Positions 15,467 to 23,102 of a stretch of 64,000 nucleotides of DNA are shown here, piece by piece (position 1 is the first letter of the stretch; each line of letters starts with the position of its first letter). A program made the translations under genes and the position numbers. The stretch comes from Bacteroidaceae bacterium (lineage in GTDB: Bacteria; Bacteroidota; Bacteroidia; Bacteroidales; Bacteroidaceae). The notes beneath the pieces are model-generated. The model searched no databases, was not told the origin of the DNA, and saw only the letters and a list, made by a program, of their open reading frames with translations. The DNA lies in contig JAFXZY010000083.1 of the NCBI GenBank assembly GCA_017541025.1, forward strand, positions 1 through 64,000. The letters run 5' to 3'.

Positions 15467-15653
15467 CTTCCTTTACGATTTTTCTGTTTTATCGCCGCAA
15501 ATATACGAATTTTCCACTTCTCCAATGGGAGATAAACGGATTTTTTTTCGCTACAACAATCCTCTTTCCCATCGCAGCACCTGACAGTTGATGGTTGATC
15601 TCGTCTGGCTGACTATTTGCTGCTCGTCTAGGATATAAGGGGATGTGTATCCT

Positions 15654-15843
15654 CTATTTCTTCAGCAGGACGTACTCTCTGGGTACTTTTCTGAGGCGTT
15701 CCTGCATCCGATAGCGACGGCTCTTGGAGTTAACTATCTCGATGTTTTGGGGGGATAGATGTCTATGAGGTCGGGGAACAGAGCCTTTCGCGAGGTAGGC
15801 TGGAGGAGAAGCGATGCTGCGAAGGAGGAGAAAAAGGCCCGAT
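15654..15843 (-). pseudogene. Frameshifted C-terminal gene fragment, unknown family
   Basis: On the minus strand the frame Y-R-A-F-F-S-S-F-A-A-S-L-L-L-Q-P-T-S-R-K-A-L-F-P-D-L-I-D-I-Y-P is protein-like. It then switches at a run of six G (about 15751-15756) into Q-N-I-E-I-V-N-S-K-S-R-R-Y-R-M-Q-E-R-L-R-K-V-P-R-E-Y-V-L-L-K-K, ending at a stop at 15654. No start is present. This is best read as the eroded end of a gene with one frameshift. The rest of the 15274-15942 gap shows no gene. Confidence 0.4.
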
Positions 15844-15868
15844 AGTTATTTTGGAAGTAAGAAAATGC

Positions 15869-15897
15869 TTGTATTTAGGAATTTATATATATATTTG
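15869..15897 (+). promoter_or_regulatory. Promoter of the secreted protein at 15943
   Basis: TTG at 15869-15871 and TATATTTG at 15890-15897 are 18 nt apart. The leader is about 40 nt. Confidence 0.6.
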
Positions 15898-15942
15898 TAG
15901 CCGAAAAGATAACGTATCCATTTATAAATTCTAATAAAAACT

Positions 15943-17451
15943 ATGCTTATGAAAAGAACTTTTACTTCTATCTTACTTCTGACGTTAACAATGATAGCTA
16001 CGCTGAAAGTCAGCGCCCAGACACCTCCAGTTCAAAGTCCCGACCGCGATAAAATCAGCAATGTAATGATGAACATGATTGGCGAATGGGATCACAATTG
16101 CTTCCTAAATGCCGCTGGGCTGGTAACTCAAATGACACAGTTTGATATGACCGAAATGACGGCAGAAATACTGGAGCGCGTGGTGAAGACGCCCAAATAC
16201 AATAACCGTCTGCTCATCACCACAAAGGCTCTTACTGGACACTTTGTAGTAAATAATGGCAAGTGGGTGAAGGCTTCCGATGCTAACGACCTGCAACTTT
16301 CGTACACCTCACCGGAGGGCGTTCCATGTGTGCTGAAAATGGTAATGAGCGGAAGCGTTAAGGTAACGAATATGCTCATAGAGGATGATGAATACTATGA
16401 TGAGGATGACGATTGGGATGACTGGGGTGACTACGAAGAAGAGGAGGAGAACGAATTTTTTGCCAAGATTAATCAAGGTATAGAGGAACTGAACTCGGCA
16501 ATGAGCTTGATTGACCAGGTACTAATGCCCTATATCGATGAGACGAAGATGATAGGCGTAGAGGTACCTGAAAAGATAACTATCGAAGTTACCTTTGGCG
16601 GCAAACCGTTAATGACTATGGACGTAAAGGTGAACCTTAACTCGGTAGGCGAGACTTTGGACGATGGTTTGGTTACAAGCATCGACACGAAGTTCTACAA
16701 GGGTGGTCTTACGCGAGGTGACGAGGGTTACTACCAGGTTAGCACGAACAACACTGGCTACATGCCCGGTACGGGATTCAACATGGACATCTCCATCAAG
16801 AATAACAACCAGCAATTGCTTGGGTTCAAGTTGAACGCACCTGGCACGATGATGCCTATGGACCTGAGTGACCTGTTTGCTGGCCAACCCCTCGACCTTG
16901 GTTTCGAGTCGCTTTATATTGATTTGGACTTCATGGGGCAGATGCAGGTGAAGGGTGGCATTGAAGACTTAGGGGCGCTCTTAGAAGCAATGTCGTACAT
17001 AGAGGAAGCCGACGAGGAAACCCTGCAGCAAGTTCTGGCACAAGCCAACGAGATGATTAACATGTATGTTTACTACGACGGCAGTAACACCCCTGCTGCC
17101 AAGCTGCAGCTATTGCCCGAATTCAACGAATTTTATGAGGAGTGGGAACTGCAGCCAGCCATCGTGTTTGCCCGCGATAATAGCGCCTACACCCTTCAGG
17201 AGTTCCTTTCTGAAGAAAACTTCCCCGAGGTGGCAAGGGGTATGATGAACATCGTGAATGAAGTATTCGACGTGGTAGATGTGGTTTACAATAAGACGAA
17301 CGATGAGGTTACCGGCATCTCCATTAAGCCAGTGAACAATGCTTCGGCCACGGCATACTACACGCTGGACGGTAGGCGCACAACGGCCACCGCACAAGGC
17401 ATGAAGATAGTAACCATGAGTGACGGAACAATCAGAAAGGTGGTGAGATAA
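15943..17451 (+). CDS. Secreted acidic protein of unknown function with sorting-type C-terminus
   Basis: This 502-residue protein has a signal peptide (MLMKRTFTSILLLTLTMIAT, cleavage after V-S-A-Q). A strongly acidic loop of D, E and Y lies near residues 147-170. The C-terminal 35 residues (A-Y-Y-T-L-D-G-R-R, M-K-I-V-T-M-S-D-G-T-I-R-K-V-V-R) resemble the short tails found on many Prevotella secreted proteins and may be a secretion or anchoring signal. The middle is methionine- and aspartate-rich with beta-strand character. No family is recognised. The second Met (MKRTF) is an equally good start. Confidence 0.65.
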   Translation: MLMKRTFTSILLLTLTMIATLKVSAQTPPVQSPDRDKISNVMMNMIGEWDHNCFLNAAGLVTQMTQFDMTEMTAEILERVVKTPKYNNRLLITTKALTGHFVVNNGKWVKASDANDLQLSYTSPEGVPCVLKMVMSGSVKVTNMLIEDDEYYDEDDDWDDWGDYEEEEENEFFAKINQGIEELNSAMSLIDQVLMPYIDETKMIGVEVPEKITIEVTFGGKPLMTMDVKVNLNSVGETLDDGLVTSIDTKFYKGGLTRGDEGYYQVSTNNTGYMPGTGFNMDISIKNNNQQLLGFKLNAPGTMMPMDLSDLFAGQPLDLGFESLYIDLDFMGQMQVKGGIEDLGALLEAMSYIEEADEETLQQVLAQANEMINMYVYYDGSNTPAAKLQLLPEFNEFYEEWELQPAIVFARDNSAYTLQEFLSEENFPEVARGMMNIVNEVFDVVDVVYNKTNDEVTGISIKPVNNASATAYYTLDGRRTTATAQGMKIVTMSDGTIRKVVR

Positions 17452-17452
17452 C

Positions 17453-17480
17453 CTTTTAACATTTTAACATTTTAACATTT
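17453..17480. repeat. TTTAACA tandem array
   Basis: Three to four copies of TTTTAACA-type 7-8-mers lie between convergent genes. The array's edge supplies the TAA stop of the minus-strand glycosidase. Confidence 0.7.
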
Positions 17481-19529
17481 CACCTTAATCGTTTCTCCTG
17501 GCTTGATGGTGTAAGTTCTGATGGTACTGAGTTCCTTCTGTATTTTTACGGAGAGCTTGCCGTTTGTGGTGCGTTCCACCAGAATATTGATGGGTGTATC
17601 TGTGCAGGCATTGACGCGGTAGAGGCTGTACTCGTTCCACTCTGAGGGCATCTGAGGCGTTAGGGTGAAGCTGCGGAAGCCTGTGGGACGGAAGCCCAGC
17701 AAACCCTCTGTGATGATGCGGCAATAGAGTCCGCTCTCGGCTGAGAGATGACGCAAGCCGCCCTCTGGCCAAGCCTCCACCACATATGGAACATGCTCGC
17801 CTAAAAGACGGATATTGGAGAACTTCTTCAGGTACTCCAGCGCTTTATCGGCATAGCCTGCAGCAAAGGCACCACGGAAGCCGTAAAGGGTAGAACGGTC
17901 CCAGAAAATCTTGTCGCCACTCTGCGAGAGCATGCCGTTCTCTGTCCACAGCTGGGGCGAGAACATCGCCTCGAGGGTTCCCTCGGCTCTGTCGTAAATG
18001 CCCATCGTAAGGGGAATACAGATCCAGGAGCGCAGCACATCGTTGCCCTCGTAATAACGATAGGTATCGTAGCCCTCCACCGTAGCGTGGAAGAATTTAT
18101 CGATGTTCTGGCGTAATGTTTTTGCCTGCTTCCGATAATTTTTTATTAAGGATTGAGAATTATGATTTTTGGGGAAAGCTCCCTCCCATTTGGGGGAGGG
18201 CAAGGGAGAGGGGCCTAACTCCTCCAACAGGTAAGCTGCGCTGATGAGTGCATCGTAGTAGAGGCTGCTGGTGCAGAGGTTGGCATCACCGGCGGGCAGT
18301 CGGCCCTCCAACTCGTCGGCATCGCTGGCAACTACGCCATGCTGGTTGAGCTTGCGATGGCAATATTCCAGGCACCATTCTATCAGCGGCCATACTTCCC
18401 GGGCAATCTCCTTGTCACCCCGTTCCAGACAATACCGGCTGGCTCCGTAGGCCAACATAGCAGCATCGCCTCGGTCGAAGGGACCGAACACATCATCGCC
18501 TCCGCAGATAATGCTCCAAGGCAGGAATTTATATTCGGGATTCAGGAGTTTCAGGTAACAGCGCCAAGTAGTCATCGCACTTTCGTTACCCTTGTCGTAC
18601 CCAAGGAAAGGGAAGAAGGGATTGACGTACTCCGCCTGATCGTTGCACCACATGGCTGCATAGTATGATTCGCCTCCAGGAGCGTGCATCAGTCCGTTCT
18701 GCGTTTCGAAGATACTCTCGCTGGCGCGAATCTTACTCATCTGGAAGAGGGTTTGGATGGTTTTGTCGGGACAAGTGAATTGCAGGTTGTTATCGGCAAC
18801 CTTCGTCACAAACATCTGACGCCACTCCAGTTCTTTATCACCTTCCATAATGGGGCCCTTCTCGTCCGACAAAGAAAAGGCCTCGATATAGCAATAGAAG
18901 GAGGTACTTTCTCCTGCTTCCAACGTTTTCTTGAAATCTTCTACGAAGTCTGTGTGGGCTTTCAATACGTATTTTCCCCGCGTACCATCCTCCTGATTGG
19001 TGGTACGTATAAAGTAAACAGAAGGCACACGAACTGTCTCCTTCTTCTTACCTACGTTCTTGATGGTATATTTCTCGCATACACCAGCTTTTTGGGTGCT
19101 GGGGAAGAACTGGCGCGTCAGCTCAAACTCGTTGCCGTCACCCTTGATGGTGCTATGGACATTCAGAACGCCGTCTATGGTAACCGTCTTTACTTCCTCC
19201 TGAGTCATATAACGGTTGTTGGCCGTCATTCCCTTCAGGAAATCCATATCGCAGCGGGGCATCCAGCTGGCGTGCGTGTTATTAGGAATGGTTCTGAGCA
19301 TAGGAAACACCAGATGGCGGTCCATCTGGAACTGCTTCTTTTCGTTCACACCCCAGTAATAAACCACCGAGGCACGATGGCCCGACATCTCTATATGGTC
19401 GGTATAGGGCAGTTCACCCTTCGACGTTTCCCACTGAACGGAATGAGGTCCGTTGATACTCCATCTGTTTTCCTTTGCCTGAATAGTCAGAGCACAGAGA
19501 AAAGAAATAAAAAAGAGAAAATGTTTCAT
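17472..19529 (-). CDS. Secreted six-hairpin (alpha/alpha)6 glycosidase-like protein
   Basis: Starting at 19529 (MKHFLFFISFLCALTIQAKE) the 685-residue protein has a clean signal peptide; an in-frame ATG at 19571 would add 14 residues that spoil it. The middle contains blocks typical of six-hairpin glycosidases: R-A-S-E-S-I-F-E-T, G-G-E-S-Y-Y-A-A-M-W-C-N-D-Q-A-E-Y, a D-A-D-E-L-E-G-R-L-P-A-G-D-A-N-L segment and R-H-L-S-A-E-S-G. The C-terminus is a beta-sandwich. The substrate is not readable from the sequence. A palindromic element at 18179-18215 inserts a G-P-S-P-L-P-S-P-K-W-E-G-A-F stretch near residue 445 without breaking the frame, and the stop lies in a tandem array. Confidence 0.7.
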   Translation of the reverse strand: MKHFLFFISFLCALTIQAKENRWSINGPHSVQWETSKGELPYTDHIEMSGHRASVVYYWGVNEKKQFQMDRHLVFPMLRTIPNNTHASWMPRCDMDFLKGMTANNRYMTQEEVKTVTIDGVLNVHSTIKGDGNEFELTRQFFPSTQKAGVCEKYTIKNVGKKKETVRVPSVYFIRTTNQEDGTRGKYVLKAHTDFVEDFKKTLEAGESTSFYCYIEAFSLSDEKGPIMEGDKELEWRQMFVTKVADNNLQFTCPDKTIQTLFQMSKIRASESIFETQNGLMHAPGGESYYAAMWCNDQAEYVNPFFPFLGYDKGNESAMTTWRCYLKLLNPEYKFLPWSIICGGDDVFGPFDRGDAAMLAYGASRYCLERGDKEIAREVWPLIEWCLEYCHRKLNQHGVVASDADELEGRLPAGDANLCTSSLYYDALISAAYLLEELGPSPLPSPKWEGAFPKNHNSQSLIKNYRKQAKTLRQNIDKFFHATVEGYDTYRYYEGNDVLRSWICIPLTMGIYDRAEGTLEAMFSPQLWTENGMLSQSGDKIFWDRSTLYGFRGAFAAGYADKALEYLKKFSNIRLLGEHVPYVVEAWPEGGLRHLSAESGLYCRIITEGLLGFRPTGFRSFTLTPQMPSEWNEYSLYRVNACTDTPINILVERTTNGKLSVKIQKELSTIRTYTIKPGETIKVKC
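18179..18215. repeat. Palindromic element, in frame inside the glycosidase gene
   Basis: CCCTCCC-ATTTGG-GGGAGGG with the flanking GCAAGGGAGAGGGG matches the family seen at 10481 and 10582. It encodes a proline-rich insert in a helical region of the enzyme. Confidence 0.75.
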
Positions 19530-19575
19530 TTTAATTCTGTTTATTCCTAAAGAAATCATTATAAACCTCATAACC

Positions 19576-20352
19576 TCAATAACTTACACTGCACTCAAAG
19601 CCTGCCCTTCTTATCTGCTCTGCTATGGCATCCAATACTTCGGGCTTAGCCTTTAGCAAACCCTTAACGGGTGTCTCGCGGTCGATGGTATAAATCATTA
19701 CCTTGCGGGGACGGATGCGCTTCAGGGCTTCTATGTACGGCTCTACGTATTCAGGTGTGGTATTGCAGACACTTTCGCCATCTAACACACCATCCATAAA
19801 CATTGTCTGAATTATTACGTGGCCGTCGAAACTGGCAAGGTGCCTAATCTGCTCCTCCACATCGTAATGTCCTTGCGGCCTATCTACCTTATATATATAT
19901 GCGCGTGAGACGGTATCAAGTTTCTGAATGTTATTATCAAACTTCATCAGGGCTTCCCTGATCTCTGGTCTGTGAATCTGCGTAGCGTTGCTAAGGATGC
20001 TTATCTTGGCTTGCGGACAATACTCATTACGTATCTTTATAACCCTATCCACCACTTCGGGGAAATGAGGATTCAGCGTAGGTTCGCCATTGCCGGCAAA
20101 GGTAAAAACATCGGGTATTATATTTTCGTTTTTTAATGCTTTAAGTGTATTTATCAAGGCTGTTTCCACTTCATCGGCAGAGGGTAGCGGATTGTGTGTT
20201 CTGCGTTCGCTGTTCAGTCCGCATTCGCAATACACGCAGTCGAAACTGCACAGCTTGCCTCCCTCGGGCAAGAGATTTATCCCCAGGGAGATACCCAGTC
20301 TTCTGCTGTGAACAGGTCCGAATATAGGTGAAGGATAGATAATCGTACTCAT
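19576..20352 (-). CDS. Radical SAM protein
   Basis: The 258-residue product (start MSTIIYPSPIFGPVHSRRLG at 20352) has the radical SAM cluster motif C-S-F-D-C-V-Y-C (CX3CX2C) near residue 37 and the G-N-G-E-P-T-L motif that contacts SAM. The I-F-G-P-V-H-S-R-R-L-G-I-S-L-G-I-N start is typical of a widespread uncharacterised group resembling YtkP/MoaA-like radical SAM enzymes. The substrate is unknown. Its promoter at 20374 faces the promoter of the DUF4294 gene. An ATG 24 nt further upstream lies too close to the -7 box to be preferred. Confidence 0.85.
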   Translation of the reverse strand: MSTIIYPSPIFGPVHSRRLGISLGINLLPEGGKLCSFDCVYCECGLNSERRTHNPLPSADEVETALINTLKALKNENIIPDVFTFAGNGEPTLNPHFPEVVDRVIKIRNEYCPQAKISILSNATQIHRPEIREALMKFDNNIQKLDTVSRAYIYKVDRPQGHYDVEEQIRHLASFDGHVIIQTMFMDGVLDGESVCNTTPEYVEPYIEALKRIRPRKVMIYTIDRETPVKGLLKAKPEVLDAIAEQIRRAGFECSVSY

Positions 20353-20373
20353 AAGAATTGTTTTATTTTCGCA

Positions 20374-20381
20374 CAAAGATA
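20374..20381 (-). promoter_or_regulatory. -7 box TATCTTTG for the radical SAM gene
   Basis: CAAAGATA on the plus strand, 22 nt upstream of the start at 20352. It is divergent from the -7 box at 20434. Confidence 0.65.
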
Positions 20382-20433
20382 CAAAAAAGTTTAAACATTG
20401 AATGTGTAATATGGAACATTGAACATTATTTCA

Positions 20434-20441
20434 TAATTTTG
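20434..20441 (+). promoter_or_regulatory. -7 box TAATTTTG for the DUF4294 gene
   Basis: TAATTTTG lies 10 nt before the ATG at 20451, giving a very short leader. The GAACATTGAA repeats at 20394-20424 lie just upstream. Confidence 0.6.
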
Positions 20442-20450
20442 CAGCCGAAA

Positions 20451-21098
20451 ATGAAACTTTTCTTCATCATATTCAGCGTCTGCCTCCTTTTTTCTAATGC
20501 CGTACGAGCACAAGGAGAGGATTTTGGCGAACTGGAACTCCAACCCGAGGAGCCCAGAGGCTATAAACTTAAAATCCAACGCTTCAAATACAAGAAACCC
20601 GAAATAGAAAACGGAGATACCGTCTGGTGCTATACATGGCAACCGGGTGTGTGGATTTATGCACCCCTTAAATTCAAAAGCGAAAAGCAGAGAAGGGAAT
20701 TCAATAAGTTGGTTTACAACGTAAAGAAAGTTCTTCCCATAGCCCAACGTGTCAACGGCATTATCAACGAAACCTACGAGGTGCTGGAGATGCTGCCCGA
20801 TAAGAAATCCAAACAGGAGCATATCGCCAATATAGAAAAAGATATCAAACGCCAATACACTCCTGAGATGAAGAAACTTACCTACAGCCAAGGTAAACTT
20901 TTAATAAAATTGGTGGATAGGGAATGTAACCAAAGCTCGTACGAGATAGTAAAGGCTTTCTTCGGTCCTACCAAGGCTACATTCTATCAGATATTCGCCT
21001 GGACTTTCCGCGCCTCGCTGAAGAAAGAGTACCAACCGGAAGACGATGACAAACTTATTGAGCGGGTTGTTCTCTTAGTAGAAAACGGTCAGCTATAG
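20451..21098 (+). CDS. DUF4294 family exported protein
   Basis: This 215-residue protein starts MKLFFIIFSVCLLFSNAVRA, a signal peptide. It has the DUF4294 pattern: G-D-T-V, R-R-E-F-N-K-L-V-Y-N-V-K-K-V-L-P-I-A, L-P-D-K-K-S-K-Q-E-H-I and L-T-Y-S-Q-G-K-L-L-I-K-L-V-D-R-E. This family is almost confined to Bacteroidota and has no known activity. The start after the -7 box at 20434 was chosen over an upstream in-frame ATG at 20358. Its 3' end overlaps the convergent methyltransferase gene by 44 nt. Confidence 0.85.
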   Translation: MKLFFIIFSVCLLFSNAVRAQGEDFGELELQPEEPRGYKLKIQRFKYKKPEIENGDTVWCYTWQPGVWIYAPLKFKSEKQRREFNKLVYNVKKVLPIAQRVNGIINETYEVLEMLPDKKSKQEHIANIEKDIKRQYTPEMKKLTYSQGKLLIKLVDRECNQSSYEIVKAFFGPTKATFYQIFAWTFRASLKKEYQPEDDDKLIERVVLLVENGQL

Positions 21099-21603
21099 AC
21101 CATATTATTATTCCAGCTGTAACACTTACGTTCATACTGTGTTTGGTTCCGAACTGAGGAATCTCTATACAGCCTTCACACATATCCACCACTTCCTGCT
21201 GCACACCTTTTACTTCGTTTCCCAAGACAACAGCATACTTTTTTTTCCTGTCTGGTATAAAGTCCTGCAGCATCGTACTTCCTTCGCATTGCTCGATAGC
21301 CAAAACCGTATAACCTTCTTTTTTCAACCACATAACTGCATCCATTGTACGTTCAAAGTATTTCCATTCTACGCTGTCCTCAGCTCCCAAGGCCGTTTTA
21401 TGTATTTCGGGATGGGGAGGTCGGGCTGTAATGCCACACAAGCAAATACCTTGTACAAGAAAAGCATCACTTGTACGAAATACACTTCCTACATTATATA
21501 AACTCCTTACGTGATCCAGTACGACCACCAAGGGCATCTTGTGTGAATCTTTGAATTCCTCCACACTCTTTCTGCCCATTTCAGTAACCTTCAGTTTTCT
21601 CAT
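21055..21603 (-). CDS. TrmH/SpoU-family RNA 2'-O-methyltransferase
   Basis: This 182-residue protein has the SPOUT motifs: motif 1 L-D-H-V-R-S-L-Y-N-V-G-S-V-F-R-T-S-D-A with the catalytic Asn/Arg region, motif 2 V-V-L-G-N-E-V-K-G-V, and motif 3 I-P-Q-F-G-T-K-H-S-M-N-V-S-V-T-A-G-I. Family members methylate tRNA or rRNA ribose using SAM bound in a trefoil knot. The length fits the short group lacking an N-terminal extension. It is transcribed away from nadA, across the candidate origin region. Confidence 0.9.
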   Translation of the reverse strand: MRKLKVTEMGRKSVEEFKDSHKMPLVVVLDHVRSLYNVGSVFRTSDAFLVQGICLCGITARPPHPEIHKTALGAEDSVEWKYFERTMDAVMWLKKEGYTVLAIEQCEGSTMLQDFIPDRKKKYAVVLGNEVKGVQQEVVDMCEGCIEIPQFGTKHSMNVSVTAGIIIWSIADRFLLREQPAQ

Positions 21604-22060
21604 CCTTCAATACTTTTCCACAAAATTAACAAAATATGTTGATAACTTCTTTAAAAACTTGTGTAAATATCCACTATTATAAACAAAAAGATGTGCAAAA
21701 CCATATCCAGATAAGTTATTAACAAAACCCATAAAAGATATTATAAGGCTTTCAAAGCATTTTTATTGATTTATTAAACCCATATTTGAGATAATTTTTT
21801 TATATTTGCAACTTATAAACAACTGTTGAAAACTTTCTGGCAAAAAGCATTTATATAATATATAAGAGAAATAAAAATAATAAGTTACATAACATAGAAA
21901 TATAATGATTTGGTGTTGAAAACCTTGTTCATAAGTATGTTGATAAGCACTAATGTATATTTATGCATAAATGTATCACCGTTTATTAACACAATTAACA
22001 GGACATCATCATTATCATTTATATTCTATCTTTAAAGAAAAAAATAAATTATAATATATA
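21604..22060. other. Candidate replication origin (oriC): AT-rich gap with DnaA-box-like 9-mers
   Basis: This 457-bp gap separates divergent genes and is very AT-rich. It holds words close to the DnaA box TTATCCACA: TTTTCCACA (21614), TGTTGATAA (21637 and 21938, the inverse of TTATCAACA), TTATAAACA (21677 and 21813), TTATTAACA (21716 and 21983), TGTTGAAAA (21824 and 21914) and TGTTCATAA (21926). The run 21914-21946 carries three in tandem. No gene of significant length is present. A dense regulatory region is the alternative, and AT-rich DNA produces such words by chance more often than mixed DNA does. Confidence 0.45.
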
Positions 22061-23056
22061 ATGATTGTTGATAATAAGTGGAAAGAGTTGGGTTACGTAA
22101 ACGAGCCCATTCCAGAAGGTACGGATATTAAGGCCGAGATTCGCCGTATGTGCAAAGAGAAGAATGCCGTTATCATGGCGCATTATTACACCGATGGTGA
22201 AATCCAGGATATAGCGGATTTTATAGGTGACAGTTTGGCGCTGGCACAGAAGGCTGCCAAGACGGAGGCTGACATCATTGTGATGTGCGGTGTTCACTTT
22301 ATGGGCGAAACCAATAAGATTCTTTGTCCTGATAAGGTTGTATTGGTTCCCGACCTGAATGCTACCTGTTCTTTGGCCGAGAGTTGTCCGGCTAAGGAAT
22401 TCGGGGATTTCGTCAAGGCACATCCCGATTATACGGTTGTAAGTTACGTTAATACTACGGCTGCAACAAAGGCACTTACGGATGTGGTGGTTACCAGCAG
22501 CAATGCCAGGCAGATTGTGGAGAGTTTTCCACAGGACGAGAAGATTATCTTTGGTCCCGATCAGAATCTGGGTAACTATATCAACAGTATTACAGGTCGT
22601 AATATGCTGTTATGGAATGGTGCCTGTCATGTTCATGAGAAATTCTCGTTAGAGAAAATCCTTCAGCTGAAAGCCGAACATCCCAAGGCTAAGATATTGG
22701 TGCATCCCGAATGTAAGGGTGCTGTGGTAAAGGTTGCCGACAAGGTAGGCAGTACCGCTGCTTTGCTTAAATTCAGCATCAGTGACGAGGCAACAGAGTT
22801 TATTGTGGCTACAGAGAGTGGAATCCTTCACGAGATGCAGAAGGCTTGTCCTGATAAAACCTTCATTCCTGCTCCGCCAGAAGACAGTACTTGTGCCTGC
22901 AACGAGTGTAACTTTATGAAGCTTATTACCATGCAGAAACTCTATAACTGCCTGAAGTATGAATGGCCAACGGTAGAGGTGGATAAGGATATAGCAGAGA
23001 AAGCCGTCAAACCTATCAACAAGATGTTAGAGATATCCGAAAAGTTAGGAATATAA
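22061..23056 (+). CDS. nadA: Quinolinate synthase NadA
   Basis: This 331-residue protein matches NadA, the [4Fe-4S] enzyme that condenses iminoaspartate with dihydroxyacetone phosphate to quinolinate in NAD synthesis. Visible landmarks are A-V-I-M-A-H-Y-Y-T-D-G-E-I-Q-D-I-A-D, the cluster cysteine regions C-G-V-H-F-M-G-E-T-N-K, W-N-G-A-C-H-V-H-E-K-F and C-A-C-N-E-C-N-F-M-K-L, and S-C-P-A-K-E-F-G. The length is normal. It is the first gene to the right of the candidate origin and has only 46 nt before the antiporter gene, with a palindromic element between. Confidence 0.95.
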   Translation: MIVDNKWKELGYVNEPIPEGTDIKAEIRRMCKEKNAVIMAHYYTDGEIQDIADFIGDSLALAQKAAKTEADIIVMCGVHFMGETNKILCPDKVVLVPDLNATCSLAESCPAKEFGDFVKAHPDYTVVSYVNTTAATKALTDVVVTSSNARQIVESFPQDEKIIFGPDQNLGNYINSITGRNMLLWNGACHVHEKFSLEKILQLKAEHPKAKILVHPECKGAVVKVADKVGSTAALLKFSISDEATEFIVATESGILHEMQKACPDKTFIPAPPEDSTCACNECNFMKLITMQKLYNCLKYEWPTVEVDKDIAEKAVKPINKMLEISEKLGI

Positions 23057-23069
23057 TATATAGTATTTT

Positions 23070-23100
23070 CCCTCCCCCAAAGGGGGATCCGGAGGGGGCT
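23070..23100. repeat. Palindromic element between nadA and the antiporter gene
   Basis: CCCTCCCCCAAAGGGGG followed by ATCCGGAGGGGG belongs to the window-wide palindrome family. The hairpin could also attenuate read-through. Confidence 0.7.
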
Positions 23101-23102
23101 TT

